Positions 23,504-34,020 of a DNA stretch of 64,000 bases are shown piece after piece. A model generated the notes under the pieces. It worked only from the letters and a program-made list of their open reading frames with translations, searched no databases and had not been told where the DNA came from. Positions within the stretch are counted from its first letter, which is position 1. Each line of letters begins with the position of its first letter. Made by a program: the position numbers and the translations under genes. The DNA is from Micrasema longulum (lineage: Eukaryota; Arthropoda; Insecta; Trichoptera; Brachycentridae): positions 248,001-312,000 of the forward strand of contig JAGVSM010004994.1 of the NCBI GenBank assembly GCA_022494885.1, given 5' to 3'.

Positions 23504-23657
23504 ATTTAAATTTATTTCAACAGAGAGGGAAAAGTTTTCGAGAAGAAATTTGGAAGTCTAGGCATTTACAGGGCTTAAGGTCATAAGCCCTGTAAATGCC
23601 TAGACTTCCAAATTTCTTCTCGAAAACTTTTCCCTCTCTGTTGAAATAAATTTAAAT
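23504..23657. repeat. Perfect 74-bp inverted repeat with a 6-nt loop
   Basis: The arms 23504-23577 and 23584-23657 are exact reverse complements, with AGGTCA as loop. Arm sequence (TAAGCCCTGTAAATGCCTAG, ACTTCCAAATTTCTTCTCGA) is the 3' part of Rep-E, also present singly at 18860-18925. The absence of any mismatch over 74 bp means the palindrome is recent or maintained by conversion. If transcribed it would give a long flawless dsRNA hairpin. No target-site duplication seen. Confidence 0.9.
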
Positions 23658-24384
23658 ATGAACAACTCCCTAGGGAGGAAATCCAGCCAGTCTGCAAGCA
23701 TTTGGACATAATCAAACATTGTTAAAATAAAATTACTTTGCGACTGGTAGATTACGTCTCTTGAAATTTAGACTATTTTTTTATTTGGAAAATTATTTTA
23801 AAAAAGGGTAAATTTTAGTTATTAAAAAAAATACAATCATTTTAAATCAAAGAAATTTTCTTAAATCTTATACTAAATTATACCTACGTTTGGCACAGCG
23901 TATTAAAAAAATACGTAAAATGTTTTAATACAAACCCTATTTATGAAATCATGTTTTTGTCCTTTTTTTTAGAAGAATGAAGAATGTTTTTGCCGTAATG
24001 AGAAATTTATTTTTACAGTCTGTTTGCTTACAAAATTTTAGTGACGTCAAATTGCCAATAGGTATGAATATTAAATTTTTTGCGAAAAGCGTTTTGTCAA
24101 AATTAAGTATTTTCAACCAAAATCTTTTTTATAAAAAAAAGACAAAAAACATAATGCCAAAAAAATTAAGCCAAACTATTTTAAAATATAATTTCAACCC
24201 GGAATTTAAGAAAAATACTACAAGTTTTCAATTATTTAAAATGCTTGCATTTCTTTTCAAAAATCAAAATGTAAGTTTTAATTTTAATAACTTTCCTCTT
24301 CGATTCTTTTGAATTGGAACATTTTCTAATTAGATATTTTATATAAGAGTACCAATATATTGTTTAATCTTAATTTCAATAGGC

Positions 24385-24603
24385 GTAATCTGCCGGTCGA
24401 AAAGAAAATTTATTATAGTTAGGTATATAAAATTTCAAAATTATTTTCAGGAACATCTAATAAAATGATTGTAGTTATCTAATTTTAATTTATAAAAAAT
24501 AAAATTGCGAGATTTTATAAGATCAGCCTTTTAAAATACCAAAGTCGTACGATTACCTTACTTTCATCTTTCTATTGGACTACAGCCTTAACATTATTTT
24601 TAC
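24385..24603 (+). repeat. Rep-G copy 2
   Basis: Collinear with 6037-6260: GCGTAATCTGCCGGTCGAAA, TAGTTATCTAATTTTAA, GACTACAGCCTTAACA. It ends next to the short repeat at 24604. Confidence 0.5.
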
Positions 24604-24690
24604 AGTAGGGTGCGCGCGCAGATCTCGGTTCAAATATTGTTTGAAAAATAGAACGTGTTCAATTTTTTCCCGAATTTAACTGCAGATTTT
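24600..24690 (+). repeat. Short direct repeat, possible tRNA-like head (copy 1)
   Basis: GGGTGCGCGCGCAGATCTcG, GTTCAAATATTG and TTGAAAAATAGAACGTGTTC are repeated at 25461-25545 in the same orientation, about 860 bp away. GGTTCAAAT resembles a box B, so a decayed SINE is possible. The pair brackets the candidate exon at 25021. Confidence 0.45.
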
Positions 24691-25020
24691 TTTTTTACAT
24701 ACATACTTAAAAAAACATACAATTAGTAGATATTCGATGGTAAAATTACATTCACTAAAGTGTTTTCCATTGCTTTTGTAATAAATGTCTAATTTATTTG
24801 TATATTTTTGTAATAAAATTGGTTTGAATATTAAATTAAATTCCAGTAGTTTATATATATTTTTTTACAAATAAACCAATTAAAACAAAACAACATTTTT
24901 TTGTTTTTGACCTCTTCAACTGCCTTTGAAATAAAACGCATTCAAACATAAATGCCGTGTGATTTTTAAAAATATTATAATTAACAGATTTTTATCTGAA
25001 TTATTTAAACATCACTTCAG

Positions 25021-25142
25021 TTCAAGTGAGAACTACGGGACGCGAACCTTATTTGGGAGCTGACAGAAATGCTCGGAGGCTCTTTGTGGACACCATATAT
25101 TATGATCCAACTAGGGAGCGGAGATGGAACGATGATGAATAA
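25021..25142 (+). CDS. Possible terminal coding exon, protein unknown
   Basis: An open segment of 39 codons starts right after an acceptor-like TTTAAACATCACTTCAG and ends in TAA. It reads QVRTTGREPYLGADRNARRL then FVDTIYYDPTRERRWNDDE. Its composition (charged and aromatic residues, GC-richer codons) differs from the surrounding AT-rich random frames and looks like genuine protein sequence. Using the acceptor requires entry two bases before the first full codon. Possible AATAAA-type signals follow after about 100 bp or more. I do not recognise the protein and could not find upstream exons. It could instead be the last exon of a transposable element, since matching 85-bp repeats flank it. Confidence 0.3.
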
Positions 25143-25460
25143 CATTATTGGCAAAGCGTTTATAGATTACATTTTTAAAATAATCAAAAGGAATGCACCG
25201 TTATAAATCCCCTTTTAACAATTTTCACTAATTAACTGTTCTCTCTCACTAGCCTTAGTATTCATATCTTTCTAGATCTAATAAATCTAATAAAATTAAA
25301 GAAAACATAAAAAAAGCTTTATGTAGATACTCGTAGATATCTACGTATTTATTTTGTTGTTTCAATAAAAAAATCGTTGATTTCATAATAATCTTGGTTA
25401 GTTTTCACTCAAATTAAATAAATAAAATTGAAGTTGACAGATGACAGTTAACAATATAAC

Positions 25461-25545
25461 AGTGGGATGCGCGCGCAGATCTTGGTTCTAATATTGGTTG
25501 AAAAACAGGACGCGTTCTTTGTTTTCGGAATTTGACCATATATTT
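25461..25545 (+). repeat. Short direct repeat, possible tRNA-like head (copy 2)
   Basis: GGGATGCGCGCGCAGATCTT, GTTCTAATATTGGTTGAAAA and CAGGACGCGTTCTTTG match 24600-24690. Confidence 0.45.
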
Positions 25546-25876
25546 CATCCAGTTGTATACCTATTTACGACACAATATTTATTGGACCAAATTCTGGACA
25601 AGATCTTGTACCTACCATTTCGGTACTTAACCGCTCGGACACAAAATGAGTGTACAAAAACTGTATTAATATACATATTTTATGAAAAGCACCCGATAAA
25701 AAATGCTTAAATGTATGTATTTATTCACTTTACTGTTTTTAATCAATTTATTTTTACATTTCTCCTCAAATCTTCACAAAGACATTTGTTATTTTGAAAA
25801 TCACGTAGGTAATGATTATTATTATTATTATTGATGTTTGAATGAAAATTTGTTTTTTTTTTTAAATAAAAAAGAA

Positions 25877-26047
25877 ATATTAGCGTACTTATAATTTACC
25901 CAAATATTTAAATTTTGGTGGCCATTTTCAACGAATTGTAAACCACTCACTACTAAAAAATGGAAATCAAGTAGGGGCAGAGTGGGGTTTGAACCTCAGA
26001 CCTCTGGCCCGTGAGATCGCAACGCTAGCCAAGGGGCCACAACCCGA
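25877..26047 (-). mobile_element. SINE-C copy 3
   Basis: The minus-strand head at 26047-25974 (GGGTTGTGGCCCCTTGGCTA ... GGTTCAAACCCCACTCTGCC) has a well-formed T stem (GAGGTTC/CCCC-type pairing). The family body follows: TTGATTTCCATTTTTTAGTA, CAATTCGTTGAAAATGGCC and ATTTGGGTAAATTATAAG. An ATT microsatellite (25815-25832) lies just beyond its tail. Confidence 0.75.
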
Positions 26048-26384
26048 TTCGTTCGTTCGTTTTCCAATGTGTCGAGGATAATGAATGAATATTGAATATG
26101 GACACGTGCAAATTGCAGAACATGCAGACTCAGAAAATGGTCAAATACGTTGTTACGTAACAATGGTTCGGTAATATCCAGCTACAAAATAATCAAATTC
26201 ACGAAGATAACTTAAAGAACATTTAATGTGGGCCCATGTTTTTTTCAGACCTTAAAAAATTGAAGTAACAATTTTATTGCTTGTAAATTTATCACGATCT
26301 TTATAATAATCACACGAGAGTCGACGAGAGTCTGAAATGTTGGTTAATAATTTTGAGACAAAGTATCAAACGAACTCCGTGTTC

Positions 26385-27165
26385 AGGCGGACGAAGAATA
26401 CATTTCTGGTGTGAAATAAAACTAGAATCCTGGAACAGGGAATCAAGTAGGGATAAGTCCGCCACGCAGTGCAGCGGTCGAACCATTTGCCTACCATACT
26501 CGATGTCCCGAGTTCGATTACTGGAAAGACGGACATGAAACATTGATGAAAAAGGTGGTTTTACACAGAAACAAATAATTGTTTTTGGTGTTGCACCCGA
26601 CGCGTAAGACTGATCACGTTAACTTCATGTAATAGATATATATATATATATATATTTATTGTATATACGGCTTGAGCCAATTACAACAGTTACATAAAGA
26701 AACATATGTACAAGACGCTGAACAAAAATAACGTAAAACTATGTGGCAAAGACAAACAAGGGAAAAAATTATGGTTTACAATATATTTAAAAACACGATC
26801 GACGTATAAGATTTCGAGTTAACCCATGCCAATCTGTCTTCATCTCACACTGTGTTAATGGGGAAGAGATCTACGAAAATCCGGAAGATCTATCCCGAAG
26901 AATTCCAAGTTGCGTGACGAATTGACTACTCTACACACTCTAGACATTGGGTCATAAATACAGAAGTTGCTCTTCGAAAATTTGATAAATAACAGATTTT
27001 GACTTCCGGTGACACGGTTGGAAGAAATCGATGTCAACAAAGATGGGACTTCACTTGTAGTATTAAGATGATTGACAGATAATCAATATACGCTGCATTT
27101 GGTGTAACTTCTAATGCAGTGCCCTTTGCACCACGGGTGCTCATAGGGACAAGATGACACGAGTT
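26385..27165 (+). mobile_element. SINE-B copy split by a LINE insertion
   Basis: The left part (26385-26631) has the family leader GTTCAGGCGGACGAAGAATA, a short remnant GGAATCAAGTAGGGATAAGT, the tRNA-Gly-like head (CGGTCGAACCATTTGCCTAC, GAGTTCGATTAC) and the body up to ACGTTAACTTCATGTAATAG. The right part (about 27070-27165) resumes with GACAGATAATCAATATACGC, GCATTTGGTGT and CAGTGCCCTTTGCACCACGG. Other uninterrupted copies (46560-46835, 37862-38045) show that the two parts belong together. The middle deletion of the leader is private to this copy. Confidence 0.75.
26632..27069 (-). mobile_element. 5'-truncated jockey-like LINE 3' end inserted in SINE-B
   Basis: On the minus strand from 27040: TGSQNLLFIKFSKSNFCIYD, PMSRVCRVVNSSRNLEFFGI, DLPDFRRSLPH and a stop. 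This resembles the 'N...Y..S...R..R.LN......IF...L..FR..L' C-terminus of jockey/R1-type LINE proteins. The 3' UTR runs down to an (AT)n-rich end at 26632-26660. The flanking SINE-B sequences (TGTAATAGAT at left, ATTGACAGAT at right) look like a diverged target-site duplication. Confidence 0.65.
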
Positions 27166-27464
27166 AGCGAAAATGCCCGTCGGTAAATAAAGAAATATTA
27201 CAATTCAAACGGAACCAAGAAGTTGTAAACTCACTCGACAAAGAGTGGAGGCCTACAAAGTTCGATCGAATTATTGAATATTTGTGTACACAATTGGAAC
27301 AAACTGGAAATATTTTATGTGATCACAGGATCCAAAGTTTAATGAATAATCAAGTTAAACTGTAATTATACGAGTGTTCGTGTCTGTGTGAGGGCGTGTG
27401 TGCATGTACAGCGGTGTGCACCTTCGGATGTTATTGTCGAGCACTTGGTCGAATTGCGTGGAAT

Positions 27465-27745
27465 AAATAGTGCAGTCTGCGCCTGCGCGGCGTACGGCGC
27501 ACGGCGCACGGCGCACAAGGCCAAATACCGCGGGGTTTATCGGCCGGCACACGACACACGACCCGCAACGGCCACAACCCACAATCCACAACACACGGCA
27601 CAATACGGTCCCGGGACATCGAGTCATACTTCATACTTACGTCAGTTTACATAATATTACTATCGTTGTCGGGTGTCAGGTATCGGGGTCAGGTGGGCGC
27701 ACTGCCCGTGCGCTGCCGCTGCCGGCGTAACGAGGCCGGGCATAC
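27465..27745. other. CpG-rich island with short repeats
   Basis: Contains a (GGCGCAC)n run (GGCGTACGGCGCACGGCGCA) near 27490-27520, then ACACGACACACGACCCGC-type CA-rich repeats and a second GC block at 27700-27740. Overlapping open frames occur on both strands, but all are low-complexity and mutually exclusive; none has recognisable domains. Possibly promoter or 5' UTR material. Confidence 0.35.
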
Positions 27746-28026
27746 TCCCGATTCCCGATACATTGGCCGGGAAGCGATGGACTGCAGATATTCCGACAAG
27801 AAGTACCCGAGCCTCGCCTCACTGGTGATTATGGTGTATTCCAGTGATTCTTAACCGGGGCGCCAGCGCCAGCGCCCCTTCGTGGGCGTTTTGAAGCTCT
27901 AGCGGGGCGTTTGTAAATTTTTAGCATTTAGGGGGCGCTGCGGAAGATCGATTGGGTTTAATATCATGTTGTCATATAAAATATAGGTCCATTCAAAAAA
28001 GTTCAACATATCAGTTCAATATATAT

Positions 28027-28205
28027 CGGCAGCCTCCGTGGTGTAGCGGTTAAGATGCTTGACTCACACACGGAAGGTTCCGGGTTCAATTCCCGGTGAG
28101 AACACAAAGATTAAAATGTGATTTTTCTCAAGCCTGGGTGTTCTGTGATGTAATTCACCACTGTAATTGGGCCTCCTGGTCTGTTGTGGTGCAAAAAAAA
28201 AAAAT
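28027..28205 (+). mobile_element. SINE-A full-length copy (tRNA-Val-like)
   Basis: The head CCTCCGTGGTGTAGCGGTTA (box A) and the loop TTGACTCACACACGG with a CAC anticodon position resemble tRNA-Val(CAC). GGTTCCGGGTTCAATTCCCG is box B. A body follows with AAGCCTGGGTGTTCTGTGAT, GTAATTGGGCCTCCTGGTCT and GTTGTGGTGC, ending in an A12 tail (28193-28204). It is the most complete of four family copies (others near 1470, 6381 and 33886). It sits inside the hAT remnant and so inserted after it. The acceptor stem is mutated and there is no proper 3' end, so it is not a tRNA gene. Confidence 0.8.
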
Positions 28206-28580
28206 CACCTACGAGTGAAGATTTTGTACCGTCCGAGGTTAATAATCCTTTTTTATCAGACGTAGAAAGTGTCGGTTCAAATTTAAAAGAGCAGTTTATT
28301 GACTGACAAAATGACTGCTAAGCCAAAATAATATTCAATCAATGTGATTATAATGCTTTTTGGCATCAATACCCTCTTCTGTGGAAAGACGTAAAATTAC
28401 CCATCATAGCATTTCCATCTTTCTATTTAGTAGGGAAGGGTTTTAGTGCAGTAATGCGTGTTTAGAAAAATCACCAAATCGATTACAAAAGTCAAAGAGG
28501 AGATTTGAGATTATATTTGACTAAACTTGAACCTAATATTACGAAATTGCCGCAATCACACGAGGCTCAAAGATCTCATA
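28206..28580 (+). pseudogene. hAT transposase C-terminal (dimerisation) remnant
   Basis: Across two frames it reads NAFWHQYPLLWKDVK, then IIAFPSFYLVGKGFSAVMRV, and after a stop DYKSQRGDLRLYLTKLEPNI with a final LPQSHEAQRSH. This is the conserved hAT C-terminus ('FPTSYLxExGFSxxxxxxTKxRNRLxxxxDLRLxLxxxxPxI'). The catalytic RNase-H-like part is gone and several stops occur. It supports the hAT call for the enclosing element. Confidence 0.8.
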
Positions 28581-28799
28581 AACTTTTTTTCAGTTTTTTT
28601 ATAAAAAAATTGATATCGAATTATTTACTTTAAAAAATATATTATTATATGTATTTGATATTAATATGACGTAACAGGGAATAAATACATAATGTAATAA
28701 AATCAATATTGAGTTTTATTTGGACATACATTGGATACAATAACCTACAACCTACATAGAGAAGAGTGTAATTTTTTTTTTTCGATTTTAGTTCAAGAT

Positions 28800-28813
28800 G
28801 GGGGGGGGGGGGG
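28800..28813 (+). repeat. G14 homopolymer
   Basis: Fourteen consecutive G residues inside the hAT remnant, an unusual run for such AT-rich DNA and a likely site of length error. Confidence 0.95.
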
Positions 28814-29732
28814 CGCTTGTAATTTGTCACCCATTTTAAGGACTAAAAAAGCGTCATTTGTTATTTATATACCTGTTATTATATAGTATTAAAAACCAAT
28901 GAACAAAATACTACATAAATAAAAGTTTTTATACCCGCATTACAGGTCCCCAATTTTTTTCTCTTTTTTTCACCGGTCCGCAGGCTTAAAAATATTGAGA
29001 ATCGCCGCTCTAACGTACAGATATTTGAAAAGTGTTGTAGCATGTTTTAATACAACTCTTAAAAAATATGACACATCGGCATTGCATACGAAAAAAAAAT
29101 CAATGGAAAATACATAGTTTTAAAATAACGTATTTATTTAGTTTTCAGGCTTTCTTGCCTTCCTGCCTTCTTCAGTTACGACCTTAGAGTGTAGATGTAT
29201 ATACTCTAAGGTTACGACTCTATTTTATCGGATGAGCGACATGTTTTTGTTCAGGTATAATCTGACTTCTATTCGTACTGTAGCTTGTAATGTGGATATT
29301 GTGGATGTACACGGGACAGAGGCGCAGGCGCGAGTCGGGCAATACTGCCGATACTTCCCGAAGTTGCCAATTCCTAACTAACTCCTCAGGAGCTCGGGAC
29401 TCGGGACTCGGGAGCAGAGATACAGAAATCCACTGGAATAACACTGTGAATGATTATGCTTCACAATTACATGCACCCTCGGCAACATAAATAGCTGAAT
29501 GACTAATTGAATACAAAAATTACCGTTAGATGTTCATAGTAATTGAACCTAGGTTTCAGTCATGGGTTATCACTTCCAGAAAGCCATATATTTCTTCAGT
29601 TATATGTACATCTGATTTGTCAGTGATTAGTCGTTTTCTCGGAGTGTCCCTATTTTATTAAATCAAAATGTTTACGAGTTTTAAACTTTCTTTAGAAAAA
29701 AAATCAGTTATCGTTGCGTAATCTAAAAATAC

Positions 29733-30145
29733 TTTTCTAATTGTGATATAGCGAGGCAAATTAAGTGCGATGAATCAACTGTGAGGAGATTTCTGAAAAA
29801 ATCAAAGAAAGTGGGACACTAAATCGAAAAGTGGGCATAGGATTCAAACGCTGCTTTTCAAAACGTAATAATCGTGTTCTAAAAAAAGTATCACCAAGAA
29901 GTCGGTTCGCATCAGAACCAAGAGCACGACGGGGAAACCACCGGCGTCAGTCTTAGTGTACGCACAGTCACAAATAGACTACAAGAATTCGGATAACTGG
30001 CCAGGAGAACTGCGAAAAAATCTTTTCAATTATAACTATAAAAAAATCGTTTGAAATGGGCGAAAGAAAAAAAAATGGACAGAGAATGATTGGGAAAGAG
30101 TTGTATTTTCTGAGAAATCAAAATTCAATATGTATTGTTGTTATT
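29733..30145 (+). pseudogene. Tc1-like transposase N-terminal pseudogene
   Basis: Reading with frame changes: SNCDIARQIKCDESTVRRFL (first helix-turn-helix), GDTLN-like spacer with RKVGIGFKRCFSKRNNRVL, SPRSRFASEP, GVSLSVRTVTNRLQEFG (second HTH), then RLKWAKEKK, and W.RV-VFSEKSKFN near 30100, where the first catalytic Asp of 'FSDESKFN' would lie but reads Glu. The order matches the N-terminal half of Tc1-type DDE transposases. Numerous frameshifts; the catalytic C-terminal half is absent after 30145. Confidence 0.8.
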
Positions 30146-30394
30146 ATTGTTTTTTGTCTCAAAAAGAAAAACTCACAAAACTTTTTTTTAAATGTCAAAA
30201 TTAGTGTTTCATTTATGTAAAGTATACATAAAAGTAGACGTATAAGGATAAAATTGGAAAATGTGTTAGAATGGAACGGAAAAAAAATATCATAAAATAT
30301 ATAAGTTTTTTTATGTGATAAATAACATTAATTTATTATTATATTTTCAGTAAATACGGTTAGAACATTAAAAAAATAACCGAAGAACATTCAT

Positions 30395-30625
30395 GGTCTA
30401 TGGATTATATGAAAGAAGAACAAAATAAACAACAAACAAGCGGAAGATGTAGAAGAAGCGAATCCGCAGCTGCTGAAGACGATGAATGTATTTATTGTGG
30501 CTACTTGTCTCAACTTTCGAGGGAAGGTTAAAATATAGGAGTGCAATCGCTGCCAAACTGCTCGCGCGGGGAGGTCCTCGCGGACGATAAAGCCACCCAT
30601 TTATGTGAAATGTCCACAGACGGTT
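30395..30625 (+). pseudogene. Possible pogo/Tigger-type transposase zinc tail
   Basis: A frame ending at 30531 reads QQTSGRCRRSESAAAEDDEC then IYCGYLSQLSREG and a stop. About 10 bases later another frame gives ECNRCQTARAG. The spacing C-x2-C ... G-W/E-x-C-x2-C resembles the C-terminal zinc-binding motif ('C.YC..L.S.S.EGWI.C..C..WAH..C') found on several insect DDE transposases. The His/Cys half is not preserved. A short and tentative match. It follows the Tc1-like fragment by 250 bp but is probably a different element. Confidence 0.35.
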
Positions 30626-31985
30626 AAGTTTTGCTATTGCAGTGAATATTAACTACTTTAAATTTTAGAATTTTGTTTCCAAACACACATTTCATCAATT
30701 ACAGATTTATTTAATTCAATAAATGACCACAATATTTTAGTTTTGAGAGATACTTTACACTGCCCTACCCGGTACCCCGCTTTGCCCTGTTGTCGGCGAA
30801 CTGCTATTAGACTGTATTTTTATTTTGTAGCTAAACTGTTAATCCTTCAATGAATATAAATAATATAAATCTTGCATCATAAACGACACGACCAATTAAC
30901 CATTCGAGCTTAACGTCTTTACATATTAGATACCACATTTTGCACCCTCCCTTTCATACACAGGCGGCACACAACTTGGCGCGACAGTCTCAAAAAAACA
31001 ATACAAACAATGAATTTTAATTAGATATTTTATAATTTGAATCCAGCGAAAAGGCCAACAAGTGCAAAATCAATTTCACCATAATATAAACACAAAAACA
31101 TATTTTAGCTTCGTAAAACCATAAAGAAAAATGCCCAACATGAGTACCTACGCACGAGTTAAATTGAATTAAAAATGTGTTCTCGAATATTACAATTAAA
31201 ATGAATAAAAAACAAACGATAAGGAAAGAAAAAAGGTATTTTTTATGGAGATCTCAGCATTGTTAGTGGTAAGTGGGTCCACCCTGCAGTGCAATAGTGC
31301 GGTAAATTTGAGCACTTGAATCATCAAAGGTCACGAGACTTTCTCATAATAATAACTGACTTTGTATGAATACTCGACAGTTGTATAATATTCGTCGGGG
31401 TCGTAGAACAATGACGGACGTGTGAAAAATGATACACTGAATTTGTTTGATATTTTATCTTGTAAAGGTTTTATGAAGGCTTTGTATTCCAGGTTTGAGA
31501 AAAATCAATATATATAGTGAACTAACCCGAGTGTCGAGGGATATACGTTTGTACTTAGCGAATAACGAAATGAAGTGTGAAAAAAGAGCCAGATATTAGA
31601 AACCTCACTTCGCATCATTCCAACTCTATGCGGATAGTTGGGTCAATATCTAAGGTATACGGTGATCGGGATCTCAATTTGAATTATTTTAAATCCCGTG
31701 ATTACTAAAAGCGGGAACTTGGGTTACAACAAGCGGAAACGCCCTTCCAGTTATGGTTCGGAGAAAAACTCTGAGCTGGACGCACGTCGGTTTGTTTTTT
31801 ATTTTTGTTGATAAATATAGGGCGGGGTGTGGGAGTATGTACGTACTCGGGTAAAATGCCTCGTTTCAGCGGCCGGCTAGTTCGTGTCTCGGACCTTAAG
31901 CTGGTATTGAACATTTCAGCGAAATGATTAGCATTGAATTTCTAATAATGTGTGGCCTGATCTCCCCGGCTCTGGACAGTAGGCA
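30626..31985. other. AT-rich stretch, nothing recognised
   Basis: No coding, RNA gene or family repeat identified by eye. Confidence 0.4.
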
Positions 31986-31988
31986 CTG

Positions 31989-32024
31989 CAGGCAGCAGGC
32001 AGCAGGCAGCAGGCAGCAGGCAGT
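31989..32024 (+). repeat. (GGCAGCA)n tandem repeat
   Basis: Five units of the 7-mer GCAGGCA/GGCAGCA in a row. A CpG-rich patch (32090-32235) and a short GAGCAnTGAGCACTGA array (32263-32290) follow. Confidence 0.85.
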
Positions 32025-32299
32025 AGATATTATCATTATGCATATTGGGTGTATTACGTCTGTATGTAAAGAGGAAAGAGGCCACGCATCGGTCTGGGTC
32101 CGTTGCCTCCGCTCGCGCTCCTCGGAGCCGGGAGTCGACTGCGGAGCGTGGAACTGTAGCGGCTCGCCTGTACCGTGTAGACTGCAGGCCGCGGCCGGTC
32201 GCGGTGCTAATGACCTTTGCGCGCCTCGCAGATATCTAGAAGGTAACTAACTGACTATAATAGTGAGCAGTGAGCACTGAGCACTGAGCAGTAACCGGC

Positions 32300-33885
32300 A
32301 ATGGCAGTAATGTAGCCGAGTCTGCTCTTTGTGAAATAGAACGTTGACTAATGCGCGCTAAACGCTCTCCGTGCGGCTTGTGTGCGCTGTGCGCATTCTG
32401 CCATTAAACTTTATACTTTATACACAATACACACTACACACTACACACTACAAGCGCAACGTTTCGTTAAAATAATCATCCGCTATCAGTCGTACGTGTA
32501 ACGTACCTACGTAATGTTACTTTTAGTTACGTTGTTTATTGAAAAATTCTGTCACAATACTCAACGTGCAATTGAATGGCAGTAAAAATCTAAGAAGTTT
32601 AATTGGAAAGATAATTTTATTTCATCCATGTCCGAAAGTTTTTTGACAAAGCCGGATCCCGAACGAATACTTAAAACAACGTCGAAGTTGCCAATTATCA
32701 CCAGTTTATTAGGTGTTCCAAACGGCGGCTGTTATGGATGTTTTTTCAAATTTTAAATCGGGTTTTACTATGTTATTTTGTTATGACGCTAAAAACATAG
32801 GAACCCGGGAAACCATCGAAGAACTGCAGCCGGTACCGATAATCATATGGACCTGAATCCTTTAACAGTCTGGAAAAAATGTTCGGGACATATTAAAATA
32901 CTCAAAATTCAAACAGAAAATAAAAAATACACACGCAACTAACCCGAAAACTATGGCCAGTATTATAGAAATTCTATAATCCAAGCTACCCACACTTAGG
33001 TGAGATTTGTAACAATATATTTGTATTTAAAATTAATTATTTTCTGTATATCTATGCAAAGAGTCTAAAACGATTGTAAAACGTCTTCCTCGGCACGGGT
33101 CTTCCCACTGAGGAATGCATCGTTCAATTGCATAATGATTCTTGTGAAGGATTAACTGAATAAATAAACAAAGGTAGAATGGTGAATGTGATACAGTGCG
33201 AACAGCCAATGACAGGTATTTACAACAAAATAATGCATTTACGTTTTCTGATTGCGTTTTTACCTCTGTTTACGGACATTTAGGGCAGCCATTGTCGCGT
33301 AGTCAACTCGTCAAAAGCCAAAATCAAGTCGTCTGTTTATCGAATCGATCGAGAATTATTTTCGAGTACTCTTAATTTGTCGTATACAACAATAAAGTCG
33401 AACGTAAAATGCGGTCTGAGTAAATCGGCCGGAACGATCAATGACCTAGGTACCGGTTACTTTAACATATTGAGGATTATTTATAGGATTACTAAATTAG
33501 TATTTAGACCAATCGAGTAATTGTGAATACATTCAGATAAATTACGAATAATTTAAGAATTTGACAACATAATTTAACAGAAAAGAGCTCACAAAGCAAA
33601 TTCGTATAAATCGTTTTTGAGAAATGTAGAGAATATTTTTGTTCCTTCCAAATTACTGTAGCCTGTACCTACTGCCTCAAAAAACTATTTGCCGTACCAA
33701 AAAAAAGATGGAGGGAAAGGGAAAAGAAGGTGACCGATGAAAGAAAAGGAAATTTTTCGAAATAATGCAGTAAAATCATACCTAATCTTGCTTAATATTT
33801 TTACAATTAATTGTTTATGTCTCGAGGAAGATAAATATTTCGACCCCGAAGTTCTGAAAGATGTTCGAAGTTAATATACAAAAAT
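32300..33885. other. Mostly featureless stretch with a short Rep-E piece
   Basis: CACTACACACTACACACTAC tandem repeat near 32428-32452. A Rep-E fragment at 33176-33218 (AGAATGGTGAATGTGATACA, CAGCCAATGACAGGT). No coding recognised. Confidence 0.45.
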
Positions 33886-34020
33886 TCGCGCCCTCCGTGA
33901 TGTAGTAGTCAAGAAGCTTGACGCAGGCACGGTAGGTTCTCTCTCTCTTCTTCTTTTCTCGAGCCTGGGTGTTCCGCGCTGTAATTCACCTCTGGTGTAT
34001 TGTGGTGAAATAAAAATAAC
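33886..34020 (+). mobile_element. SINE-A copy with internal deletion
   Basis: The head CGCCCTCCGTGATGTAGTAG, AAGAAGCTTGACGCAGGCAC and GGTAGGTTC is followed directly by a CT-rich tract replacing box B. The family body then reads GAGCCTGGGTGTTCCGCGCT, GTAATTCACC and TATTGTGGTG. Loss of box B would abolish Pol III transcription. Confidence 0.7.

Larger units (their letters stand above)
27842..29013 (+). mobile_element. Decayed hAT-family DNA transposon
   Basis: The left end is CAGTGATTCTTAACCGGGG. The right end, read inward on the minus strand, is AGCGGCGATTCTCAATATTT. Both resemble hAT terminal repeats of the CAGYGRTTCTCAA type. The left subterminal region carries GGGCGCCAGCGCCAGCGCC. The interior holds a transposase dimerisation-domain remnant (28206-28580) and a SINE-A insertion (28027-28205); the rest of the transposase is deleted. 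The expected 8-bp target duplication cannot be confirmed: left flank GTGTATTC, right flank TAACGTAC. Confidence 0.65.

Noticed and set aside
31924..32250. 108-residue frame with a Gln/Ala-rich segment
   Set aside because: The repetitive part is a translated (GGCAGCA)n array and the rest is a GC patch. No conserved sequence.
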